Positions 38,225 through 47,797 of a DNA stretch of 64,000 nt are shown piece after piece (within the stretch, counting starts at the first letter, position 1; each line of letters opens with the position of its first letter). Where the stretch lies: contig NZ_JAUXVR010000006.1 in assembly GCF_030680395.1 (NCBI RefSeq), forward strand, positions 223,927 through 287,926, read 5' to 3'. The DNA comes from Methylobacter sp. (GTDB lineage Bacteria; Pseudomonadota; Gammaproteobacteria; Methylococcales; Methylomonadaceae). The notes below the pieces were generated by a model, which was not told the origin of the DNA, made no database searches, and was given only the letters and a program-made list of their open reading frames with translations. A program made the position numbers and the translations under genes.

Positions 38225-38256
38225 CTGCATAATCCACATGGATGTGGTGAATGCAG
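38225..38256. promoter_or_regulatory. symmetrical hairpin in leader of PAS-chemoreceptor operon
   Basis: CTGCAT-AAT-CCACAT-GG-ATGTGG-TGA-ATGCAG is a perfect two-part palindrome centred about 55 nt upstream of the PAS start. It could be an operator or an mRNA leader hairpin. The rest of the stretch 38186-38682 (about 500 bp) holds no convincing gene and no sigma-28-like promoter that I could see. Confidence 0.5.
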
Positions 38257-38682
38257 ATATTGCAGGAGCAAATGTCTGTCCATGTAGTCGTCAGTTAATT
38301 ATTCGGCTAACAAAATATTCGCAATCTTTAGAAAATTTGTCAGCCAGTTTATTGTTATCAAACGTCAGATAAATAGTCATGTCCTTATTCAAAAAACCTG
38401 ATTGATCACGGCTTGTTTGAGATATTTAAAAGCTCATCTGTTGCACTCCACAATACTCCCGGGTAATCAACCTAAGAACAGCCCAATGCGATCTGGCGAA
38501 AGCCCTTTCCTACAAGGAAATTTTAATCGCACTCACTTTAATAACATAAATATCCACTTTAACCCTACTTTTTTTAATGCTGGCCGGGGGCGATATATCA
38601 ACCCCTTCTTCGCCCGATTGTTTACTCTATAAATTTTTTCACTGCAACTCCGGATAAAATCGCCTGCTTTGGAGCACATGTT

Positions 38683-39219
38683 TTATAAAGGGCTTATTTT
38701 TGCGATGACCCCAAACTTTGGGTGGTCTAAATAATAGACCTCATTCAGTCTAATGGATCGTTTTTCATTTAATCGGTAAACCACGATTTTGCTGAATCCA
38801 TCACCCGAATCAGAGGTAAGCTCCAAATCAGCCGTCATTTGCAATCCCTGATTACGTTGTATCCGCAGATAGCCGTCCAACTTGCCGTCAGTGCTTTGAA
38901 TATGAACAGGAGCGTTCAGTTCTCCTTCCCCATCCGGCTGAACCCAGGCAACATGCAGGATCGGTCGATAAGCCGAATCTTGAGCTAATGCCGCATAACT
39001 GTCATCAAGAGTCGTATTTTCCAGTTTCTTATAAGCCGACAGCTCGGTCAAGTCAGACGGCCACTTTATTTGACTGGAGGTCTGATCAAACACCTCGGTA
39101 TTGGGCATAGCCTGTAAAAAGACGATCAACTCTATTTGATAAGCGCCGTTTTCCGCTAAAGAAGGGCTGCAAAACAGCATTGCCGCCAGACTGTAAGCCA
39201 TTATTTTAAGCATCGTCAT
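38683..39219 (-). CDS. csiV: CsiV-family periplasmic protein
   Basis: A 178-residue secreted protein with a signal peptide ending near residue 22 (AAMLFCSPSLA). The mature N-terminus YQIELIVFLQ and the C-terminal RSIRLNEVYYLDHPKFGVIAKI match CsiV (cell shape/peptidoglycan-associated), which lies next to mfd in many gammaproteobacteria. The start overlaps the mfd stop as ATGA, so it is coupled to mfd. Confidence 0.85.
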   Translation of the reverse strand: MTMLKIMAYSLAAMLFCSPSLAENGAYQIELIVFLQAMPNTEVFDQTSSQIKWPSDLTELSAYKKLENTTLDDSYAALAQDSAYRPILHVAWVQPDGEGELNAPVHIQSTDGKLDGYLRIQRNQGLQMTADLELTSDSGDGFSKIVVYRLNEKRSIRLNEVYYLDHPKFGVIAKISPL

Positions 39220-42200
39220 TTTTTAACCGCCGGTTTCAGTGTTAATTTATCCAGCAACCCGGTTATAAATTCAAGCTTTTGTTCGGTCGATTCAAACGGC
39301 TTTATAAACCTTAACTTATCCGCGCCATCGAATTTATAAACCTGCGCCTGAGTTTGTATCAGGGAAATCAGCTGATCGGTATTAATGTTGGGCGTCGCTG
39401 AAAAAATAATGCGTCCGCCGCCGGCATTGGCCTCTATTTTCTTGATGCCCATTTTCTCGGCCTGCTGCTTCAATTCGGTGACGCTGAACAACGTTTTTAC
39501 AGGTTCCGGAAATAAACCAAAACGGTCGATCATTTCTACCTGTAACTCACGTAAATCGTCTTTGGTTTCCGTGTTGGAGATGCGCTTGTACAGCACCAGA
39601 CGCCCATGAATATCCGGCAGATAATCTTCCGGGATCAATGCAGAGGTTTGCAGATCGACTTCCGGCCCCCTGTCCATCGGCGTATCGAGTTCCGGCTGGT
39701 TGCCGGATTTTAGTGCGCTGACAGCGCGTTCCAGCAATTCGGTGTACAAGGTAAAACCGATTTCCTGAATTTGCCCGCTTTGGTCATCGCCCAGCAATTC
39801 GCCCGCGCCGCGAATCTCCATGTCGTGCGAGGACAGCATAAATCCGGCGCCCAAATCGCCGGAGGCCTCGACCGCTTCCAGCCGCTTAACGGCATCCTTG
39901 CTCATTAAGCCAAGCGGCGGCACGACAAAATAAGCGTAAGCCCGGTGATGCGAACGCCCCACCCGCCCCCGCAACTGATGCAATTGCGCCAGTCCCAATT
40001 TATCGGCACGATTAATAATAATGGTATTGGCACTGGGTATGTCGATACCGCTTTCAATAATGGTAGAACACAACAACAGGTTAAAGCGCTGATGATAAAA
40101 ATCCAGCATGATGCGCTCCAGCTCACGTTCCGGCATTTGTCCGTGCGCAATTTCAATCCGCGCCTCGGGCACCAGCGTTTCCAGCTCCCTGGCCATTTTC
40201 TCCATCGATTTAACGTCGTTATGCAAAAAGAACACCTGTCCGCCGCGTTTGATCTCACGCAAACAAGCCTCCCTGATCTGTGCATCAATCCACTCGCTGA
40301 TAAAGGTTTTGATCGCATGACGATTAGGCGGCGGACTGGCGATAATGGAAATATCCCTTAAACCCGACATCGCCATATTCAAGGTGCGCGGAATAGGCGT
40401 TGCGGTCAGGGTCAGCATATCCAGCTCATTACGCAGCTTTTTGAAATGCTCTTTTTGGGTCACGCCAAAACGGTGTTCTTCATCGATGACCACCAACCCC
40501 AGCGCTTTGTATTTGATCTCTTTTGACAATAACTTGTGCGTACCGATCACAATATCGACCTTGCCCTGCTCCAGATCATCGGTAACCTCTTTTTGCTGTT
40601 TGGGACTGACAAAGCGCGACAGCACTTCGACACGCACCGGCCAGTCGGCAAAACGATCGCGAAAATTTTGATAATGCTGTTGCGCCAGCAAAGTGGTTGG
40701 CACCAACACCGCAACCTGCTTGCCGTTTTGCACGGCAATAAACGCCGCCCGCATCGACACTTCGGTTTTACCGAAACCGACATCGCCGCAAATCACCCGG
40801 TCCATGGGCTGAGGACTGGTCATGTCTTCCAGTATCGCTTCGATAGCGGTCTGCTGATCCGGCGTTTCCTCAAACGGGAAGGCATCGGCAAAAGCCGCAT
40901 ATTCGATATTTTCAACCTGAAAAGCATGACCCTGCTTGACCGCTCTTTTGGCATGAATTTCCAGCAATTCGGCGGCGACATCGCGGATGCGCTTAATGGC
41001 TTTTTGTTTGGCTTTACTCCACTGGTCACCGCCCAGCTTATGCAAAGGCGCATTTTCGGCACTCATGCCGGTGTAGCGACCGATCACATGTAAAGCGGAA
41101 ACCGGCACGTAAAGCTTGTCGTGATTGGCGTACTCCAGGGTCAGAAACTCCGACGCGATGCCGCCAATTTCCAAAGTCTGCAAACCTAAATAGCGACCAA
41201 CGCCATGCTCATGGTGAACCACCGGCGAACCTATGGTCAACTCATTGAGATTATTGACGATATTTTCCAGCTCATGCGCCGCGGATTTTCTACGTCTACG
41301 GCGTTGCTGAACTTTTTCACCGGACAGCAGGCTTTCGGTGATGATCGCGATGGACGGATTTTCCAACCATAGGCCATGATCCATCGGCGCGACAAGAAGG
41401 CATGGCGACACTTCGGACTGGAGAAACTTGTCCCAGCTTTCCACCTGCTTGACGGTAATTTTATACTGCCTTAGTTTATCCATTAAGGCTTCCCTGCGCC
41501 CCGCCGATTCCGAGACAAACAAAACCTTACCGGCAAAACCGCTGATAAACTGCTGCAATGCCTGGGCAGGTTGCTCCAATTTGGCGTCGACAGTTACATT
41601 GGGCAGCGGATGACAGTTAAAAACGATGCTGTCCGGCTTGTCATTCCTTGCTCCCGTGTAGTCGAGGGTGATACGCGCAAATGCCCCAGTCCTTTGCGCC
41701 AGCTCGTCCGTCGACAAAAACAACAGTTCCGGCTTCAGGAGCGGCCGGTCCACATCGTATTTCCGTTGCTGAAACCTGTCCTCGGCTTCGGCATAAAAAG
41801 CGCGTGAAGTTGCATCGAATGTATCCGACATCACCACAACCGCGGATTTCGGCAGGTAATCAAACAATGACGCCATTTGCTCTACAAACAACGGCAAATA
41901 ATATTCAATGCCGCCGGGCGTGATGCCTTTGCTGACATCCATATAAAAATGGTTTTTAGGCGATGTTTCAGGGAAAGCGTCCCTGAAAGCCTGACGAAAA
42001 TGTTTGATAGCCTCATCGGTAAACGGAAATTCACGCGCAGGAAACAACTGAATAAGATCGATCTTTTCCAATGACCGCTGCGTTTCAGGATCGAACGTAC
42101 GGATGGATTCAATTTCCTCATCAAATAATTCGATGCGATACGGCACCTTGCTGCCCATTGGGAATAAATCGACTATCGATCCCCTGACCGCGAATTCACC

Positions 42201-42689
42201 GTGCTGGTAGACTTGCGAAACGCAATGGTAGCCGACGCTTTCCAGCTTGATGCGGTTTAACTCCAGATTAAAATCATCGCGGACCCTGACCGCAAAACTA
42301 TTAGCCAGGACATGCTCGCGCGGAGCCAACCGGTGCATCAGTGTAGTCACTGAAACCACCAACGCGCCGCGTTTCACCTGCGGTAACAAGGCCAGCGTTT
42401 TCAGCCGTTCCGAGATGATTTCCGGCAGCGGCGAAAAAACATCGTAAGGCAACGTTTCCCAATCGGGAAAATGCAAAATGGGGTGTTCATTTTGCAAGAA
42501 GAACGATAACTCATGCTCAAGCCGCAAGGCCGTCTGATTATCCGGCGTAACAATAACAAACAGGCGATCTTCATTTTTAATGGCCGAAGCCAACGCCAGA
42601 GAATCACCGCAGCCTGTCAAACCCGCCCAGATGAGCGTTTGATCTTTTCTTTGCGGAATTTGCGGTGAGAAAATTAAATTGTTAGCCAT
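39216..42689 (-). CDS. mfd: transcription-repair coupling factor Mfd
   Basis: A DNA translocase of about 1157 residues that removes stalled RNA polymerase and recruits UvrA. The N-terminal UvrB-like domains (residues 1 to about 340), the RNA polymerase-interacting domain (VHHEHGVGRYLGL), the RecG-like motor with Walker A CGDVGFGKTE and VVIDEEHRFG, helicase motif VI HQLRGRVGRSHHRAYAY and the C-terminal TRCF domain are all present. ATG 42689 (MANNLIFSP) is preferred as the usual family start; an in-frame ATG at 42716 adds nine residues, and neither has a clear Shine-Dalgarno. csiV overlaps its stop. Confidence 0.96.
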   Translation of the reverse strand: MANNLIFSPQIPQRKDQTLIWAGLTGCGDSLALASAIKNEDRLFVIVTPDNQTALRLEHELSFFLQNEHPILHFPDWETLPYDVFSPLPEIISERLKTLALLPQVKRGALVVSVTTLMHRLAPREHVLANSFAVRVRDDFNLELNRIKLESVGYHCVSQVYQHGEFAVRGSIVDLFPMGSKVPYRIELFDEEIESIRTFDPETQRSLEKIDLIQLFPAREFPFTDEAIKHFRQAFRDAFPETSPKNHFYMDVSKGITPGGIEYYLPLFVEQMASLFDYLPKSAVVVMSDTFDATSRAFYAEAEDRFQQRKYDVDRPLLKPELLFLSTDELAQRTGAFARITLDYTGARNDKPDSIVFNCHPLPNVTVDAKLEQPAQALQQFISGFAGKVLFVSESAGRREALMDKLRQYKITVKQVESWDKFLQSEVSPCLLVAPMDHGLWLENPSIAIITESLLSGEKVQQRRRRRKSAAHELENIVNNLNELTIGSPVVHHEHGVGRYLGLQTLEIGGIASEFLTLEYANHDKLYVPVSALHVIGRYTGMSAENAPLHKLGGDQWSKAKQKAIKRIRDVAAELLEIHAKRAVKQGHAFQVENIEYAAFADAFPFEETPDQQTAIEAILEDMTSPQPMDRVICGDVGFGKTEVSMRAAFIAVQNGKQVAVLVPTTLLAQQHYQNFRDRFADWPVRVEVLSRFVSPKQQKEVTDDLEQGKVDIVIGTHKLLSKEIKYKALGLVVIDEEHRFGVTQKEHFKKLRNELDMLTLTATPIPRTLNMAMSGLRDISIIASPPPNRHAIKTFISEWIDAQIREACLREIKRGGQVFFLHNDVKSMEKMARELETLVPEARIEIAHGQMPERELERIMLDFYHQRFNLLLCSTIIESGIDIPSANTIIINRADKLGLAQLHQLRGRVGRSHHRAYAYFVVPPLGLMSKDAVKRLEAVEASGDLGAGFMLSSHDMEIRGAGELLGDDQSGQIQEIGFTLYTELLERAVSALKSGNQPELDTPMDRGPEVDLQTSALIPEDYLPDIHGRLVLYKRISNTETKDDLRELQVEMIDRFGLFPEPVKTLFSVTELKQQAEKMGIKKIEANAGGGRIIFSATPNINTDQLISLIQTQAQVYKFDGADKLRFIKPFESTEQKLEFITGLLDKLTLKPAVKK

Positions 42690-43008
42690 TAAAAATCTTA
42701 TATCTCGTTTCCACATACTGCGTGGAATATGCAGTTAAGGCGCGCCGCGCCACAAATTACAACCAGCTCTCAGACTGGAATCATTTCAATATTATAGCCG
42801 CATAAACAGGCTGATGTACGAGCTATAAACAAGATACCGGCTCAGTGCCTGCCTGCATGTAATTCATTACATCGTCTTTTGGTAACGGCTTGCAGTAAGG
42901 TACAATAATTCCCAGTTGTACCCAATACATCCATGGACGACATGAACAGCAATAAACCATCGCCTGCTACCATGTTGATCAAATTTTAATCAAACAAGAG
43001 GTAACATC

Positions 43009-43404
43009 ATGAAAAAAAGTTTGTTTCTGACTATGGCAATGCTGATCTCCGGTAGCGCTTTCGCGGCTACCGATCATTACGTATTGCGCGACGGCGACTA
43101 TGTTCGTCACCTGAAAGTCACCAAAATCATCGACGACGATTATACTGTCAGTGCCGATGTGGACTTTGAATCTGCTGCCGACGGCACTCACTGTTCCGAG
43201 ACTATTTCCGGTAAAGCCAAAAGCACCGGCGAAAACGAACTGATCATGAAAAAACATTCTGAAAGCGCAGCCCGTTTCTGCGAGCTGAAAATAAAGCTCA
43301 GCCCGAACGGCGCCAACGTCGAAGAATCTAAAGATTGCAGCACCTTTACCGTAAACAAGTGTCACTTTTCCAGCGGCGATAAAGAACTGATTAAGGTTAA
43401 ATAA
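43009..43404 (+). CDS. small secreted protein, unknown function
   Basis: A 131-residue protein with a clear signal peptide, MKKSLFLTMAMLISGSAFA (cleavage after AFA). The mature 112 residues contain four Cys (HCSETI, RFCELK, DCSTF, KCHFSS), likely two disulfides, in a beta-rich acidic/basic pattern (YVLRDGDYVRHLKVTKI). AAGAGGT before the ATG supports the start. No family was recognised. It is monocistronic, with a REP-like hairpin after it; the 319 bp upstream to mfd hold no gene. Confidence 0.82.
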   Translation: MKKSLFLTMAMLISGSAFAATDHYVLRDGDYVRHLKVTKIIDDDYTVSADVDFESAADGTHCSETISGKAKSTGENELIMKKHSESAARFCELKIKLSPNGANVEESKDCSTFTVNKCHFSSGDKELIKVK

Positions 43405-43413
43405 TGCAGAGCT

Positions 43414-43448
43414 GCAGGATGCGCTGAACGCAGTGAAGCGCATCCTGC
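43414..43448. repeat. REP-like hairpin GCAGGATGCGC
   Basis: A perfect 11-bp inverted repeat, GCAGGATGCGC (43414-43424) with GCGCATCCTGC (43438-43448), lies 10 bp after the secreted-protein stop. No T-run follows. The rest of 43405-43763 holds no gene I can support; an open frame starting at 43433 begins inside this repeat and is rejected. Confidence 0.75.
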
Positions 43449-43763
43449 GTCATGCAGTCGTCAGCCCATCTGCCCTGATCGCGGTGGCCGTCTTTATCTT
43501 TTTATCCGGGCGGCCACAAACAGTGTCTATCGAACAGTCGATAAAGTCAGTCATACCGAAGCCCTCCTCCTTTCCACTATTAGGCCTCCATGCAGGCGCC
43601 TGGCGCAAAATGAATGTCCATCGCCAAGCATTGAAATTTGTGATTAAATTTTTTCCGGCGCAACATATTTTACGTTGGATGCCCTGCTCCCTCTCCAGCG
43701 TTAATCAGCATTTTCATGGCAATCTGCAGAAATGGCATCAACATCTATGAGGCGCATCCTTTT

Positions 43764-45101
43764 GTGAAAACCCAATACCGTACAGCCCCCGTCCCTTCCA
43801 CTAAAATACCTGCCGGCATTCCTTTTATCATCGGCAACGAACTTGCGGAACGCTTCAGCTATTATGGCATGCGGGCGATTTTGGTCGTGTTTATGACTCA
43901 ATACCTGATGGATGCCGACGGTAAGCTTGCGCCTATGGCTTCAAACGAGGCGACGGCGTATTTTCATTTATTCGTTTCCATTACTTATTTCACGCCATTT
44001 TTAGGCGCGTTGCTGGCCGATGGTTTATTGGGCAAGTACCGGACAATCATTTTGTTATCCGTCGTCTATTGTCTGGGCCATTTTTGCTTGGCGCTGGATG
44101 ACACCAGAACGGGTTTGTTAGTGGGACAAGCCTTGATCGCATTGGGCGCAGGCGGCATTAAACCCTGCGTGTCTGCGCATCTCGGCGACCAGTTTAGTAC
44201 CGGCAATCAGCATTGGCTTAGCAGAATATTCAGTTGGTTTTATTTGACGATTAACTTAGGGGCTTTTGTCGCCATGTTGCTGGTACCTTGGCTGCTCAAA
44301 ACCTACGGCGCACCGGTCGCATTTGGGGTGCCCGGCGTGTTGATGCTGTTGGCAACGATGACATTTTGGTCGGGGCGATACCGGTTTGTCCACATACCCG
44401 CCGCCGGTATGGGTTTTGTGCGTGAAGCCCTGAGCGGTGAAGGTTTGCGTTGTCTGGGCCGGTTAAGCGGCATTTACTTGTTCATTGCGATGTTTTGGGC
44501 CTTGTTCGACCAAAACGGTTCATCCTGGGTTTTGCAAGCGCAGCAAATGGATCGGCTGGTATTCGGCATCGAGCTATTGCCCTCGCAGATTCAAGCCGCC
44601 AATCCGTTGCTGATCGTCCTGCTCACGCCGTTGTTTTACAGGTTTTTATATCCGGCACTGGACAGGTATCTGCACCTCGGCTATCTGAACAAAATCGCCA
44701 TCGGTTTGTTTATCACGGTGTTGTCGTTTGTGTTGGTCGCAGGCATTCAGATGCGCATCGACGCAGGATCTCATCCCAGCATCGGCTGGCAGTTGCCGGC
44801 TTACCTGTTGCTGACTTCCGCCGAGGTGATGGTGTCGATCACCTGCCTGGAGTTTTCCTATACTCAAGCGCCAAGGACAATGAAATCCCTGGTCATGTCG
44901 CTTTATATGGGAGCAGTTGCACTCGGGAACCTGTTCACCAGCGCGGTGAATTTTTTCATTGAAAACCCGGACGGTTCCAGCCGTCTTGCAGGAGCCGGTT
45001 ATTTTTGGTTTTTTGCCGCCCTGATGCTGATCACAGCAGTGGGCTTTGTTTGGCATAGTCGGCATTACCAGGAACAGACTTATCTGCAAGAAGAGGTTTA
45101 G
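43764..45101 (+). CDS. POT/PTR-family proton-dependent oligopeptide transporter
   Basis: An inner-membrane MFS transporter of about 445 residues with around 12 to 14 helices. The proton-coupling motif is IIGNELAERFSYYGMRAIL (the ExxERFxYY signature) in helix 1, and the second signature region is around FYLTINLGAF. A GTG start at 43764 gives the usual short N-terminus (VKTQYRTAPVP) with GAGG upstream; an ATG at 43716 would add 16 residues. Substrates are probably di- or tripeptides. It stands alone. Confidence 0.88.
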   Translation: MKTQYRTAPVPSTKIPAGIPFIIGNELAERFSYYGMRAILVVFMTQYLMDADGKLAPMASNEATAYFHLFVSITYFTPFLGALLADGLLGKYRTIILLSVVYCLGHFCLALDDTRTGLLVGQALIALGAGGIKPCVSAHLGDQFSTGNQHWLSRIFSWFYLTINLGAFVAMLLVPWLLKTYGAPVAFGVPGVLMLLATMTFWSGRYRFVHIPAAGMGFVREALSGEGLRCLGRLSGIYLFIAMFWALFDQNGSSWVLQAQQMDRLVFGIELLPSQIQAANPLLIVLLTPLFYRFLYPALDRYLHLGYLNKIAIGLFITVLSFVLVAGIQMRIDAGSHPSIGWQLPAYLLLTSAEVMVSITCLEFSYTQAPRTMKSLVMSLYMGAVALGNLFTSAVNFFIENPDGSSRLAGAGYFWFFAALMLITAVGFVWHSRHYQEQTYLQEEV

Positions 45102-45258
45102 GGCACAGACGGCAAATGGCTTTTAAAATATGTTCTTGGAGAGTACAGTTAAACTTATGTTTATCTTGTATAAATTCTGCATACTATCTTTAAATAGCAG
45201 CCATCCCTACGCTTGTTCAACCACGTCAATACTCCTTTCCATTAAAATTTAATGTGCT

Positions 45259-46590
45259 ATGAATAATTTTTTACCGATCATTGCCGCTTTGTTGCTGGTT
45301 GCACTCAACGGCTTTTTTGTGGCCGCAGAGTTCGGCCTCGTCAAACTGCGACAAACGCGCATCCGTGCGATTGTTAAAACAAAAGGTTGGCGCGGACGCA
45401 TTTTAGGGCGGGTACACGCAAAACTCGATGCCTATTTATCGGCTTGCCAGCTGGGCATTACGCTCGCTTCGCTTGGCTTGGGCTGGATTGGCGAACCCGC
45501 ATTCGCCAGCCTGCTGGAACCTGTATTCGCCAAAATAAAGGTCACCTCACCGGAAATGATCCACGGCGTCTCTTTCGCTTTCGCTTTTTCCATGATCTCG
45601 TTTCTGCATATTGTCGTCGGTGAGCTTGCACCAAAATCGCTGGCGATTCGTAACCCTGAAAAGATCGGCTTATGGAGCGCCGTGCCGCTCTACGGATTTT
45701 ATTGGCTGATGTATCCTGCGATTTGGCTGCTGAACTCCAGCGCCAATTTAGTGTTGCGCTTGTTGGGTTTGGGTAATGTTCACAAGCACGATGCGCATTA
45801 CTCGGCAGACGAACTTAAACTGATTTTACGCAGCAACTGCCCGGATGACCGATTTACCCGCGACGAATGGAATATTCTGGCGAAAACGCTGGATTTCAGC
45901 GAACTTGAGGTGTCCGACCTGATGCGTCCTATTCATGAGATCGCCTCATTACACCGCAACGCGTCATTGCAAAAAAACCTGCAAACCATGTCTGAAAAAC
46001 GATTCAGTCGTTATCCCTATTTCGACACTAATGATATTGATGTGTTGGGAGTGATTCATCTGAAAGATTTGTTTTTCGCTCAGCAAGAAGGCAGAGCAAT
46101 TGAGGATTTGAGCGATTACTTGCGGCCTATCCAATACATCGTGCCACACGCACCCGCGCTGGAGTTATTCCGTCAATTCCGTATGGGTGCGTCGCATTTT
46201 GCAGTCATTGGACAAAAGGGACAAAAGCCGACAGGCTTCATCACGCTGGATAATTTGTTAAGTGCGATGGTCGGTGAGATCCGCGACGAGTTCCGCCCAA
46301 ACAATAATGATTGGACGCGACTCGATGACGGCACACTGATCGGTAAAGGCAGCCTGCCGATATTTTCGCTGGAACGGATTATGGGGATTGATGTCGAGAA
46401 CGAAGAACTTGAGTTGGAAGACGAGGTCTCGATTGGCGGACTCATCATGGCCAAACTGCGTGATATTCCGGTAGAAGGTCAAAGAATTGAATTTAATCAA
46501 TTCGATGTCATCGTCAGAAAAATGAATGCATCGCGCGTTGTCTTTGTCCAGATTTATCCCAATGAAACATCGGATATGGAGAATCAATAG
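45259..46590 (+). CDS. CNNM/HlyC-CorC family membrane protein with CBS domains
   Basis: A 443-residue protein with an N-terminal DUF21/CNNM membrane domain (helices near residues 3-25, 60-80, 95-120 and 135-155; FFVAAEFGLVKLRQTRI is typical), a central CBS pair (residues about 205-330, starting VSDLMRPIHEIASL) and a C-terminal CorC/HlyC domain (GGLIMAKLRDIPVEGQRIEF). Family members export or sense Mg and other divalent cations. It is unrelated by operon to ybeX, though it shares the C-terminal modules. Confidence 0.9.
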   Translation: MNNFLPIIAALLLVALNGFFVAAEFGLVKLRQTRIRAIVKTKGWRGRILGRVHAKLDAYLSACQLGITLASLGLGWIGEPAFASLLEPVFAKIKVTSPEMIHGVSFAFAFSMISFLHIVVGELAPKSLAIRNPEKIGLWSAVPLYGFYWLMYPAIWLLNSSANLVLRLLGLGNVHKHDAHYSADELKLILRSNCPDDRFTRDEWNILAKTLDFSELEVSDLMRPIHEIASLHRNASLQKNLQTMSEKRFSRYPYFDTNDIDVLGVIHLKDLFFAQQEGRAIEDLSDYLRPIQYIVPHAPALELFRQFRMGASHFAVIGQKGQKPTGFITLDNLLSAMVGEIRDEFRPNNNDWTRLDDGTLIGKGSLPIFSLERIMGIDVENEELELEDEVSIGGLIMAKLRDIPVEGQRIEFNQFDVIVRKMNASRVVFVQIYPNETSDMENQ

Positions 46591-46683
46591 GCCGTCGTGT
46601 AAATATCCAGTCCCTTTTCACATGAGGCGAAGTTATCCTTGTTTAACAAATTTAACGCCAAAACCTATTGATTCTACTGTGCA

Positions 46684-46995
46684 TTATTTTTTTATGCTTT
46701 TATAGCCTTCCTCACTTTCGAGCTTCACTTTTTCGCCTTCTTCAATCATCCGGTTACCTTCATCAATTTTATTTTGACCTTCGCGCACTAATATATTGCC
46801 GCGTTCAACCAATTGCTTACCTTTTTTCCATCTATCGCCCAAGCTTGCTATACCTTGGCTTTCGCTCAGCATTTGTTCGCCTGAAAGAATCGGCGCAGCC
46901 GTAGGCATAGGCGCAGGATCGGACGCGCAACCCCCGATCAGTAAAGCCAAGCAAACGATAATTAGATTCGGTCGGACAGTGAAATCATTTTGCAT
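46684..46995 (-). CDS. small predicted lipoprotein with charged helical repeat
   Basis: A 103-residue protein whose signal ends in LLIGGC (lipobox, Cys near residue 24). After a Pro-rich linker the C-terminal ~60 residues are one highly charged helix with a loose repeat (KGKQLVERGNILVREGQ, NKIDEGNRMIEEGE), likely a coiled coil or periplasmic tether. It is one of three small exported proteins in a row (46684-47748) on the - strand. Function is unknown. Confidence 0.75.
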   Translation of the reverse strand: MQNDFTVRPNLIIVCLALLIGGCASDPAPMPTAAPILSGEQMLSESQGIASLGDRWKKGKQLVERGNILVREGQNKIDEGNRMIEEGEKVKLESEEGYKSIKK

Positions 46996-47203
46996 AATCA
47001 GTTATTCTTAAAGTTAGGGATTGAGAAAAAGCCGGATAATTTTACAAAACGTTATCCAGATTGCAATAAATTTCTTATTGTCACCCTGATGACAAAAGGC
47101 TTTATTAAAAAATCCGCATGGTGAGTTCGAGCCCCTTTCAGGTACGGCATCAGTTAACATGAACAAGCTCCGGGTAATTATCGGATCATGGCACTGTTAA
47201 CAA

Positions 47204-47587
47204 TTATTCGGCGATTTTTAGCAACCAGCCGCCATCGCCTTTGCAGTTATTTTGTGCATCGGCAGTTATCGCAATTCTGGCGTAAACCCCTTTTAACGAC
47301 TCAGGTATTGTCCCGCTGACCTGAAAGCCGCCTTCAGTTCTGGGTGTGACGTCGAGGGTAGTCGGCAGTCCTTTTACTGTAACCTTGATCGTATTGGGGT
47401 AGGTGTTTGCTGATGCGGTAAAAGAAAAGGTTGATCCCGCTGCAATTTCAGTGTTTTCAGCGGGCGTAAAATGGGTAAATTCGGGTTTGGCGCAGGCTTT
47501 CGAACTACTGCTGCTACCGTAAGCCCATGAAGCACCGGTGACCATCATTAGCATAAAAATCCACAAGCAATTATATCGTTTCATCAT
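47204..47587 (-). CDS. small secreted Ig-like protein, unknown function
   Basis: A 127-residue protein with a signal peptide ending ASWAYG. The mature part has an early Cys (SSKACAKP) and a late Cys (AQNNCKGDG), probably one disulfide. Alternating strands (FTHFTPAENTEIAAGSTFSFTASA, TIKVTVKGLPTTLDV) suggest an immunoglobulin-like or CopC-like beta-sandwich. AGAGGCG 4 to 8 nt before the ATG supports the start. The 36-residue lipoprotein gene lies just upstream on the same strand. Confidence 0.75.
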   Translation of the reverse strand: MMKRYNCLWIFMLMMVTGASWAYGSSSSSKACAKPEFTHFTPAENTEIAAGSTFSFTASANTYPNTIKVTVKGLPTTLDVTPRTEGGFQVSGTIPESLKGVYARIAITADAQNNCKGDGGWLLKIAE

Positions 47588-47637
47588 CGCGCCTCTTTGC
47601 GTTGTTATAGTGATTTATTTTCAAGCCGGTAAAAAAA

Positions 47638-47748
47638 TTACTGCAATGAAGTGGGTTGTTGCGCTATTTTCCTGTCCATTTTCATGCCCTCGCCGTCACA
47701 TCCTGAAATAACTAAAGCCAAAATCCAGATATACATCATTATTTTCAT
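47638..47748 (-). CDS. 36-residue mini-lipoprotein
   Basis: ATG at 47748 has GAGGA 7 nt upstream and encodes 36 residues, starting MKIMMYIWILALVISGC and ending in a short polar tail. The stretch ILALVISGC is a lipoprotein signal with Cys17, leaving a 20-residue mature peptide (CDGEGMKMDRK...). The start signal and the lipobox support a real gene despite its size. It is 50 bp upstream of the secreted Ig-like protein on the same strand. Entericidin-like or lysis-peptide-like roles are possible but unproven. Confidence 0.65.
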   Translation of the reverse strand: MKIMMYIWILALVISGCDGEGMKMDRKIAQQPTSLQ

Positions 47749-47797
47749 AAATTAGTCCTCTATTTTAATTAATCGGCTATTGATTCGCATCGCCATC

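Noticed and set aside
38402..38632. 76-codon frame in the gap before csiV
   Set aside because: TTG start without a ribosome binding site, composition like translated intergenic DNA, no family.
42979..43443. 154-codon - strand frame
   Set aside because: It is the complement of the secreted protein at 43009-43404, which has a clean signal peptide and Shine-Dalgarno.
43433..43750. 105-codon + strand frame with a hydrophobic start
   Set aside because: It begins inside a REP-like hairpin, lacks a ribosome binding site, and its end overlaps the POT transporter's upstream region.
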